This document shows positions 34,201-43,021 of a stretch of 64,000 bases of DNA, piece by piece (within the stretch, counting starts at the first letter, position 1; every line of letters starts with the position of its first letter). The stretch lies in contig JACEHZ010000589.1 in the NCBI GenBank assembly GCA_017893485.1, positions 496,001 to 560,000 on the forward strand, read 5' to 3'. The notes beneath the pieces were generated by a model that searched no databases, was not told where the DNA came from, and worked only from the letters and a program-made list of their open reading frames with translations. The position numbers and the translations under genes were made by a program. The DNA is from Hemerocallis citrina. Lineage: Eukaryota; Streptophyta; Magnoliopsida; Asparagales; Asphodelaceae.

Positions 34201-36266
34201 AACTAATAATACATTTTCTATGGTTGGGTTAGAAATTTTACCGACCATGCCAATTCCTATGACTTTGCCTTTGTTGTTATCTCCAAAGGTGACAGTTCCT
34301 CTATCTATGCTTTGAATGGTGGATAACAGGTTGGCATGTCCTGTCATATGTTTTGAACACCCGATGTCTAGTATCCAGCGTTCTTTCTTGGGTACCTATA
34401 AAAAATTTAAGGTAAATATGGTACCCTTTTTATTGGGTCCAAAACATATTAGTTTGGGAAAAACCAAACCCATGAAGAGTTTGATCTTCGTCCATAAGCA
34501 GGAATATAATTAATAGAATTACACACAGTTAAAACATATGAGTTAATATAAGCAATTCTATCATTCTTATTTAAGCTGACTTGAACCCATATAAGCTTGT
34601 TCTGTCCAGTCGACTTAACAGTGTCCTTCAGTCGACTGCTGGTGTGAGTCAGTCGACTTGATGGTACACTAGGTCGACTTATATGAGGTTTTGATCTCGT
34701 TGAATGAGATTCAATTCCTCTGGACAGACGACTGGTAGATTGGTTCAGTCGACTTAACCGAACAGTAGTCTTGCTTTTATCACTGACATTTACAACCTTA
34801 GGCTTTTCAAAAAATTCATACAACTTGTGTGTAACACTAGAAATAGATGCTGATTTATTTCTACTAGTGTTTTTAGCAGGAGATTCTTTTACAGAAGAAT
34901 TTTTAAAACCAAGTCCATATTTTTGACTAGATTTTACTTGATGATGAAGCACATCATTTAAATTCTCTTTGCCTTTGTTAAACTTAGATACATTCTTTGA
35001 AATCTCTTCATAATTCTTTTTGAGAGTTTCAAGATCAGTATCTAAATTTGCAATGCGAGAATTTAAAGATTTCACTTCCTTATCAAGGTTAAGATTTTCT
35101 TGAGAAAGTGTTTGATTAACTTTCTCTAGACTCTTAACTCTAATCTTTTCTTTTTTTAACTCTTGGAATATTTCATTAAAAGCATCAAGAAGATCTTCTG
35201 AATCATAGTCATTACTTACATGTTCTTGTGCAGCCATGAAACACATATTTGCCACTTCGTTGTTTTCATCCGTTTCTTCTTCGGAAGACGAATCACTATC
35301 ATCCCATGTAGCTTGATAGGCCTTCTTGTTCTTGGTAAATTTGTTCTTTGAATATTTGTCCTTCTTGAAGTTGGATGGTTTTCCCTTGTTCTTTGCATTT
35401 TCTAAGGGACAATCCTTCTTCATGTGACCTATTTTATTGCACCTGAAACATGTAGGAGGGTCATTAGTATCTCTATTTTTAGAATTAAACTTACCCTTCT
35501 TTAAGAATTTCTTGAATCTTCGAGTGAACATTGCTATCTCCTCTTCATCTTCTTCCTCATCTTCTGAGTCTGTCATGGCTTTAAAAGCCAATGATTTCTT
35601 CTTTGTTTGCTGTGATTCTGTATCCTTCTTTCGATCTTCAAGTTGGACCTCGTATGCCATGAGATTGCCCACAAGATTCTCGAGAGAAAGTTGTGACAAG
35701 TCATTTGCTTCCTCTATTGTCGTGGTCTTCTTCTCCCATTCTGGAGTGAGTGCACGTAAGACTTTTCTAACCATTTCTGCTTGAGTGTAAATCTTTCCAA
35801 GTGCCACAAGAGAGTTGGTGATGTCTGTGAATCTGGTGATCATCTCGGACACAGTCTCATTTTCCTTCATTCTGAACATCTCAAACCTGTGAACAAGAAC
35901 AGAAATTTTAGACTCTTTAACTTTATTCGTTCCTTCATGTGTTACCTCGAGTGTATGCCAAATTTGATGTGCGGTTGTAGCATTGGATACACGATTGAAT
36001 TCTTCCCTTGTAAGTGCACAAAATAAGGCATTCATTGCTTTGGCATTGTTCATGGTTTGATTCTTTTGATCATCATTCCATTGTGCATATGGAATGGTAG
36101 GAGCAGTGTATTCCGTCTCTGCCATTTGCCATATCTCATAGTTGATTGATTGGAGGTAGATTCTCATTCGACACTTCCAATAATTGTAGTTAGTTCCATC
36201 GAATAGCGGTAGCCGTTGTGTAGATTGGCCTTCATGGTACTGATTTGTATTTGAAGTAGTTGCCAT
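31276..36266 (-). pseudogene. Sirevirus gag-pol polyprotein with several nonsense changes
   Basis: It starts at MATTSNTNQYHEGQS (36266). Gag has the UBN2/copia-type region (PLFDGTNYNYWKCRMRIYL) and a CCHC knuckle CFRCNKIGHMKKDC. The protease motif reads LDIGCSKHMTG, where D-S-G is usual. Just upstream are an in-frame TAG and a frameshift (34393..34460). Integrase: HRRFGHVNMKNLSKL, CDACQLGKQ, then D,D,E in IHMDLFGP, RSDHGGEF and [26 protein letters not shown] and IYVDDIIFGS. RNase H: SLSTTEAEYIAAS and HIDIRHHFLRD. TGA stops interrupt at about 32717 (NDV*DLV), 32336 (APRA*YDRL) and 31719 (DADFA*SK). The first two are TGG to TGA by family comparison. Order protease-integrase-RT-RNase H confirms copia. 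Confidence 0.93.
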
Positions 36267-36279
36267 AGCCTGTAACCTC

Positions 36280-36291
36280 GCTCTGATACCA
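36280..36291 (-). other. Sirevirus primer-binding site (initiator tRNA-Met)
   Basis: The minus strand reads TGGTATCAGAGC two bases inside the 5' LTR, the standard plant copia match to the 3' end of initiator methionine tRNA. Confidence 0.95.
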
Positions 36292-36293
36292 AG

Positions 36294-37666
36294 TGTTGGA
36301 TCCTGTAGGCGAGACAACAAACACTAGAGGGGGGGTGAATAGTGTTAATAAAAAAACTGCAAAAATTTTCTCGGTGCAGTCGACTTGGTTGTGAACCAGT
36401 CGACTGAAATGATCAAATAAAAGTAAATACAATAACTCGGTGCAGTCGACTTATAGATAAGGCAGGCGACTGGAGACACAAAGACAGTACAACTAATACG
36501 AGCCTGATCAGTCGACTGATAGTGCAAGGAGTCGACTGTCCAGACAAGTTTCACAGAACTAAAAGTAAACAAATAGTAAGTGCGAAATCAAGACAACCAA
36601 TCACAGAGTACACAAGATATATCCTGGTTCGGTCCTTCCGACCTACATCCAGTCCCCAAGCAACCCACTTGAGATTTCCACTATTCTTGAAAAAGTTTAC
36701 AAGAATACCCTACGGCGTTAAGACAACAACCTTGTCTAACCCGTAGTCCTTTCTCTCAACCAGAGAAAGCAGACCCACTCTACTACCAAGAGTGAAACAA
36801 ACCGACTCTACAACCTAGAGTCAAAAACACTCTCCAATCGAGAGCAAAAAGGAACAAGAAAAACTTTACAGTCAACCTATAGCCTTGTTGGTGTTTTGTG
36901 TTGTTGCACGTGGCTAAAAACAAGGTCGACTTCTATACTCAGTCCAGAGCGAAATCGTTGCTATACTGGACTGAGTGTAGAGAACCAAAGAATTTGAACT
37001 TGAAAGCTTTTTCTCAAATTTTTCACTTAGAATTTTCTCAAAGAGTGCTCGGATCTCAAAAATTGTTGTAAGATCTTTTCAGTGAGATCTGAACTCTATT
37101 TATAGAGTTTGATCTCCTGGACGTTGGGAGACAGTTATTCCAACTGTCAACCAACGGATCTTTAGCTTTTGATTTTGAAAAATTCGATTTTGAAAACAGA
37201 AAACGGTCAAAAGCACTCGAACAGTCGACTGGGTTGCCATATGAGTCGACTGGTCAGAGTTTGAATTAATTTAAACAGTTTTGTACTTTTCAGTCGACTG
37301 CCAGAGGTATCAGTCGACTGGTACTCAACAGTTAAACTATATCAAACTGTTTTGACTCTTTTGTTGTTTTTGAAAAACACATATTATGAAATTGTGAGTG
37401 TATGTGTGTGTGACAAGGCTTTACAATCAGACTAAGACTCAACAAAAGTAAAAATACAAATGTTTTACAAGACACAACAATTTGACACATTTGAGCTTGA
37501 GGTCTTGAGTCTTGATTCTTGTCTTGAGTGAAGTCTTTGTCTGTAGCTTTTGAGCTTGTTCATTTGTTCAGCTGAAATAATCTTTTGTATGTGCAACCTG
37601 CAATGTTAGCTGTATAACATAGATACATGTGCAGTGTGTTATGATCATCAAAATCAAGAATTAACA
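36294..37666 (-). repeat. 5' LTR of the Sirevirus
   Basis: 1373 bp, same termini as the 3' LTR. It is followed by ACGAC (37667..37671), the target duplication. It carries the same set of CAGTCGACTG palindromes. Confidence 0.95.
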
Positions 37667-37671
37667 ACGAC

Positions 37672-37708
37672 GTCCAGAGGTGACAGCCCTTCTGGATTTG
37701 GGAGCCAT
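37672..37708 (-). pseudogene. Start of gypsy gag, separated from the rest by the Sirevirus
   Basis: ATG at 37708 on the minus strand gives MAPKSRRAVTSGR up to the insertion point. Reading continues at 27862 with PDPPPLHSHVDAQG, so the Sirevirus entered at about codon 14. The sequence between this ATG and the 5' LTR is a short leader. Confidence 0.8.
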
Positions 37709-37773
37709 GAAAGAGCTTGGATTCGAGATGGCGTTCTTGGCTGGGATTAGATCGGCGTCAGTACCTAAGAGTT

Positions 37774-37792
37774 TCCCATAGATGACGCCAAC
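37774..37792 (-). other. Primer-binding-site motif of the gypsy element
   Basis: Directly after the 5' LTR end (..AGCAGCATCA) the minus strand reads AGTTGGCGTCATCTATGGG. A TTGGCGCCGTCT(G/A)TGGG motif in this place is common in plant Tat-type gypsy elements. The matching tRNA was not checked. Confidence 0.65.
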
Positions 37793-39291
37793 TTGATGCT
37801 GCTTGTTTTTGGGTGTGGGGGCAACAGGTGTGAGTTCTTGTAGTTTGTGAAGCGGAAGACGCGGTACTGGCACCGATCCCACCCTCGGCTGTAGGACCAG
37901 CTCGGGGGTAGCAGGAGTGAAGTAGAGGCCGGATGCTTAGCTCGGATCTCGTAGATCAGCTCGGATCTTTGAGGCTCGGCTCGGACTTTTGTACCTGCAC
38001 ACTGGTTAGAAACACCGGAAGAAGTCCCGGCGACAGGCCCTCTGACGATCTAGTCAATCACTGAGAAAGCAACAGTAGCTATGGTTCAGGTGGGGAAAGA
38101 TTTTATTACCTGGGCAAGGAGGAGGGGATCTGGTATTTATAGCTAGGGGTAAACGGGTTTTGGACTCTAACGAGCCAGGTCGGTGTAACAACCCGCAAAA
38201 TTGAAAATGACAATTTTGCCATCGTGTGTTACGCACGTGTATTTTGTACCGTTACTGGTAATATTTGTAATGTGTTTTCACTACGTATTTTGGATTCCGA
38301 CTATTTATGCATTTTCCATTTTGATTTTATCCTATTTGAGTCGACTCAAATGTATAAATTTCAATCTTTATATTTTTACGTGCTTTATACGTATTATCGG
38401 TGCACGTATCGATTACGCATTATCCACCACTACGTGTGATATTTTCTATATATTTCAATTATTTATTTAATGATGTTTTCCTCTTATTTTAATTAAAATA
38501 CTTTTTTACGTGCGGTGCACGTATTTTCTATGTACGTATTAATTACGTCGTGAAATATATAAAAATTAATAAATATATCTTCTTATGTTGTATTTCGATT
38601 ATATTTAAATATTTTTCCGTTGATAATTCGAATTTCGTATTTTGATATTTTATGTGTGACGAACGTGTTTGCAATGCACGTATTAGTTGCATTATCTTTT
38701 AAAATAAAATTTTGCAGTGTGTGTGTATGCTTATTTTATTTATGCATGAAAAATTATAAAATTTTAATTAAACTAATTTTTACGTACATATTATATATAA
38801 AAATATTTTTTAAAAAAATTAAATAAATAATTTATTTTTTAGTGTACACAAAGCACGTGCACGTGCACACGTGCAATGTCCACACTCAATCAAGAGGGAA
38901 ACCAGCTGTTTTTTGGAGTATGTGGGAAAAACACATTTTGAAATTTAGAGAGTGGAGATAGTGGTTTAAGTGGGAAGGTAGTTTTAATAACTACTCCTAT
39001 AATCTCTTATATAATAATAATCCTTAATACACATTCTCTCATCATCTCTCTTTCCTTCTCCCTGTTCATACCCGAAGCTCCTTCCTTCCTATGCTCTACC
39101 GAAATTCCATCCAGCAACTCATCTCCACTCCTTTTGCTTTCTCCACTCTTCCACCATTCAATGCATATGTACAAACATTGTAAGTGTATGAAAATGGGAA
39201 TGAGATGTGTTTTCTTTCCTCCTTTGCCTAATCCGAAAGCTATTCCATCAGCATATCTCCTGTTGTCTTCTCCACATCAATCTCATCACAA

Positions 39292-39302
39292 TTGTGTGTG
39301 TG

Positions 39303-39337
<35 letters not shown>
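39292..39337. repeat. (GT)n(GA)n microsatellite
   Basis: A run of about 12 GT followed by about 10 GA, directly left of the foldback element. The Cys-Val and Arg-Glu open frames here are artefacts. Confidence 0.95.
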
Positions 39338-40004
39338 TAAGCCTATTAAGAGCTGGGAAGTTGGAATCCTTATCGGGAGCTGGAGATTTTAGCTATCCGA
39401 TCGATCTTGATCGCGATCGAACGGCTGAGATCTCTAGCCGCTTATACTTTGATTTGAGCAGGGGTAAAAGGGGTATAATCGAAATTCCCCTATCTTTTAT
39501 CTTCTCACGCTCTCCTCTCTCCCGCTCTCTATCTTTGAGAAACCCTAATCCCAGCTCTTATCTTCTCGCGCTCTCTCTCCCGCTCTCGAAGATCGTCCCG
39601 CTCTCTTCGAAACCCTAATCCCTATCTCTTCTCTTCTCACGTTCTCTCTATCCACTTTGGTGTTGATTAGGGTTTCGAAGATGGAGATCGGGATAGAGAG
39701 AGCGTGAGAAGAGAAGAGAAAGGGATTAGGGTTTCGAAGAGAGCGGGACGATCTTCGAGAGTGGAAGAGAGAGCGCGAGAAGATAAGAGCTGGGATTAGG
39801 GTTTCTCAAAAATAGAGAGTGGGAGAGAGGAGAGCGTGAGAAGATAAGAGATAGGGGGGTTTCGATTATACCCCTTTTACCCCTGCTCAAATCAAAGTAT
39901 AAGCGGCTGGAGATCTCAGTCGTTCGATCGCGATCAAGATCGATCGGATAGCTAAAATCTCCAGCTCCCGATAAGGATTCCAACTTCCCAGCTCTTAATA
40001 GACT

Positions 40005-40008
<4 letters not shown>
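39336..40008. mobile_element. Foldback element: 673-bp near-perfect inverted repeat with a ~37-bp loop
   Basis: The left arm starts AGTAAGCCTATTAAGAGC (39336) and the right arm ends as its inverse ..GCTCTTAATAGACTTACT (40008). Arms of about 317 bp pair almost throughout, with a few substitutions and short indels. The loop is about 39653..39689. Both arms give the same apparent peptide (GDFSYPIDLDRDRT) on opposite strands, which is a by-product of the symmetry. It holds AAACCCTAA telomere-like motifs and a GATCGATC-rich core. It could be a foldback DNA transposon or a local inversion duplication. A transcript would fold into one long double-stranded RNA. Confidence 0.9.
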
Positions 40009-40052
<44 letters not shown>

Positions 40053-40171
40053 TTACTCTACTCCTTCCCCTCTTTCTTCCTTTCCTCTGTCTCCTACTGA
40101 AATCAAGTCCCATCAGCAAGTTTGTTGCTTCTCCACCTAATACATATATACACCTATATTATATAATCATT

Positions 40172-40226
<55 letters not shown>
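40009..40226. repeat. Two (TA)n microsatellites around a 120-bp spacer
   Basis: (TA)n runs lie at about 40007..40050 and 40178..40226. The first touches the right end of the foldback. Confidence 0.95.
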
Positions 40227-40228
<2 letters not shown>

Positions 40229-41049
40229 GTTGCTTCTCTGCCGAAATGAAGTGGAGATATATGCATATATGTAAAGGTTGCTTCTCTGCCGAAATGAAGT
40301 GGAGATGCTCTTGCTGATTTCATGCCGAAATGGAGCTCTATGTTGCATTGGCCGAAGCTTGGAGGTTGGAGTCTTTGTGCACGGATTCGAGGAGGCCAAA
40401 TTGGATTTTTCTTGGAGTTTATTTCTACGGATTTTGCTTCTACTACTCTTCATTGGTAGATGTAGTATGAGTTGTTAAAGTTATATTACCTTTATGTGAT
40501 GCATATTGTATTGGAATCTAGAAATTTTAGTAGTTGATAAATGTAGAAAAATGCATGCAAATGAGAAATTACAATGTGAAATTGCTATGTAGACAAACTA
40601 CAATTTTATTAGAGTACTCTAAATTGATGTCATGCAAATTGTAGTATACCATGATTAGATTTTGTAGATGAATTGTATGTGTATGTGAAAGGGGTAAAAT
40701 TGTGCCTTATTTAGGATAAATTGCAAGTAGATGGAGATGTGAAAATTTCTCCATCAACTCGAATAATAATTAAAAGAAATTACGTTCATGCTATTTTGTT
40801 ATAAAGAGTAGTAGTGTTAATTGATATGTATAAAAGCTCTCATAAATTACTATTTTGAATTTATTAGATATGGATTCACCTTATTATAAATAAAATCAGT
40901 ATAAAATCGTCTTTGTGAAGGTGGACATGTATTTTTATGAACAAATATTTTTGAGACAAAAGGTAGAAACCGAAATTTATGAATGAGTTAAAATATAGAA
41001 GAAAACAGAGAGTTGGGTTATAAAGAACCCAACTCATTTCATATCAGTT

Positions 41050-41315
41050 AGTCACTTGGACCAATTGGTCTTCGGGTGCGCTTTGGGTCTGTTACTTAGC
41101 TCGGCAGAGCTATTGGTCTTGGGTTCGAGTCTCTCCAGAGACTTTATTTTTCTCAAATATGATTTTACTCAAATTCGAAACCCGAGACTTAAGTATAATA
41201 TAAGTTCTGTATTAGACAGTTGCCTCTTTGGCCTTTTTGGTCTTCGGTTGCGCCTGAAGGCAGTTACGGTTCATTAAGCGGGGGCGGTTAATGGGTTCGA
41301 ATCTGACCTTGGCCA
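41050..41315 (+). other. Pair of tRNA-like modules in solo LTR D
   Basis: Module 1 has GGACCAATTGGTC and B box TTGGGTTCGAGTCTC (about 41118..41132). Module 2 has B box ATGGGTTCGAATCTGAC (about 41290..41306). The linker carries CCCGAGACT. Compared with B1/B2, module 1 is longer, as if it had gained bases in the middle. Confidence 0.5.
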
Positions 41316-43021
41316 CTTTATTTTGTTTAGTGATTTTTTTAGTATTTTTGAGTTTTAAGTGAAAAAAAATTGGAAAAATTCCTATTTAATTTTCTAAAAT
41401 TGTTTAAACTTTATGAAAATTATTTCTTCAATATTTGGATATATTTTGTGAGATTAAAAGGAGATTTTACATTAAAGAACTCGAGTTTATCAATTAAAAG
41501 AATTGGAAGTGATTTTTTTATAATGAAAATTGTGACTCTTGTATAATTAAAGAGTGATGAATATTTGGATTGCATTTAGATTTTCTTCTTAATGAGATTT
41601 TATGATTATTAATACTTGATTGAGATTATTTGATATTGCATACAATGGTATAAGGGATTAAATTGATAAAAGAGTTGAATTGAATTGTTTTCATGTTATG
41701 AGATTATAAAGAAATATTCTCTTTGAGAAAGAGATATGAATAAAGAAATTGAAAGACTATTTTGAGATTGAATATGAAATATTGTTGATCTCTAGAAAGA
41801 GAAAGTTGTTGGAATCTAGCGGCTAGGCGAGACCCTAGTGACCGGCAATTTTATTTATGAATATGAGAGCGAACCAGTGTGGGTTGAGCATCTCTTGAGA
41901 AGTAGCCAGATTGGGCTGACTGTCTCTTTTGTATTGGTTTAAGTCCAGTAGGGTAAGCTAGCTCTAGGTTGTGATGATTTTCTTCTAAAACAAACTAAAT
42001 ATGTAAGGACTACATAGTAGAGATGTGATGAAAGTTAGAGAAAAATACAAGTATGAGGGCCTCGGATCTACGGTGTGAGAGTGTTCACAGGCTGTCTACA
42101 TGATGCATCATGTCATGATGTGAATATATCTTCGGAATTATCGGGACCGTAGCGACGCTTATGGGGTGTTTGGTGACTAAGAGTGGTGCCATTGTCCCAT
42201 GACGGAGGCGAATTGTCGATAGGCTGTCTACATGATGCGTCATGTCATGACGTGGGATTCCGTCCAGGCTGTCTAGATATGGGCTCGTAATTCATAAAAC
42301 ATCTAGGATACTTACCATAGTTACCGTAGTAGTTTAACTCATGGCGAGGGATCGAACCCTACAAGATGAAGAACGGTTAAGGGCTTGCCCTCGGACCTAT
42401 GTAGTATGGGATGCATAGAATCCGAACAAGTGTGCATTAGTGTTATTTAATATAAATAGCTGCATTAAGGATTAAGTGCACAACACCCACGACATCAATA
42501 GGATAGTCCCTTTGTAGCTTTGTTTGTGATCAAGTTTGTGGTTTGTTAAACTATTTAAGAATCGTTATATTTTCAGCATAGCGATGATGGCCGTGTATAA
42601 TATTTCGTCGGTTGTAAGAACCTGACGTGCCCACAGTTTTATATACAGGACTTGGAGTTTACAAGAAGATATAAAGATGAATTTGTTTCTGATGATTATT
42701 TAAATGCCAAAGTTGTTACAATTGTACATTTATCATTGTTGTACTTTATTTATTTCGCTGCGTGTTGATGTAAAAGACTCTGTTGTAATAAAAGTTTTAA
42801 ATTCCTTATAAAACTGTACGAAGTGAAGTGTAAAGATCATGTGGAACTTCGAATTCAATCTTATTAAGAATTCGGGGTGTTACAGTCGGACCCATTTACC
42901 TGTGGGCCTAAGTCGGCAAACGCCCATTGGACTTTATTTGACCTGATGATTATGGAGGAGAGGAATCTGAGGGGATCTGATGGCTCTGATGGGGCCACGT
43001 CATCTACACCATATCAAACCC

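Larger units (their letters stand above)
27863..37666 (-). mobile_element. Young Sirevirus (Ty1/copia) retrotransposon with env-like ORF
   Basis: Both LTRs are 1373 bp, and I counted only six differences between them. They start TGTTGGATCC and end ..AATTAACA. A perfect 5-bp duplication ACGAC flanks it (27858..27862, 37667..37671). In minus sense: 5' LTR (37666..36294), primer site TGGTATCAGAGC for initiator tRNA-Met, gag-pol (36266..31276), env-like ORF (30776..29698), polypurine tract AAAAGGGGGAGAA, 3' LTR. This order, the extra ORF after pol and the long 3' region mark the Sirevirus genus. It sits in the 14th codon of the older gypsy gag. Nonsense changes in gag-pol mean this copy depends on others to move. 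Confidence 0.95.
38184..42884 (+). mobile_element. Large solo-LTR-like insertion D, containing a foldback hairpin
   Basis: It starts TGTAACAACCC and ends TTCGGGGTGTTACA, with a perfect 5-bp duplication GTCGG (38179..38183, 42885..42889). It is 4701 bp, of which 673 bp is the foldback and about 250 bp is TA/TG/GA repeat. U3 has many ACGTGC..GCACGT motifs, for example GCACGTGCACGTGCACACGTG near 38855, and a weak TATA-like TATATAATAATA near 39007. The tRNA-like pair is at 41050..41315, and hairpins are at 42392..42424 and 42607..42626. It has no coding region. Confidence 0.83.
1721..43016 (-). mobile_element. Large Tat-type Ty3/gypsy retrotransposon, split by nested insertions
   Basis: Both ends are supported. 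The left LTR starts TGATGCTGCTTG at 1721 after AACCC (1716..1720). The right LTR ends ..CACCATATCA at 43016, followed by AACCC (43017..43021), a perfect 5-bp target duplication. Read on the minus strand the order is 5' LTR, primer-site motif, gag, protease, RT, RNase H, integrase, tandem repeats, antisense gene, tandem repeats, 3' LTR. This is the layout known for plant Tat/Retand-type gypsy elements, which often have extra ORFs and tandem repeats between integrase and the 3' LTR. The two LTRs differ at about 14 of the first ~150 aligned bases, mostly transitions, so it is old. All coding parts have stops, frameshifts or deletions. Insertions inside it: 6419..10897, 11968..18889, 21298..21778, 22316..25313, 27863..37666 and 38184..42884. 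Confidence 0.88.
37793..43016 (-). repeat. 5' LTR of the gypsy element, split by solo LTR D
   Basis: The LTR is 37793..38183 plus 42885..43016, about 523 bp without the insertion and one copy of GTCGG. It aligns with 1721..2206. Its outer end ..TCTACACCATATCA abuts AACCC, which matches the AACCC before the other LTR. Confidence 0.87.

Noticed and set aside
39292..39983. Two related 'proteins' (GDFSYPIDLDRDRT..) on opposite strands
   Set aside because: They are the two arms of one inverted repeat read on each strand. Nothing suggests coding.
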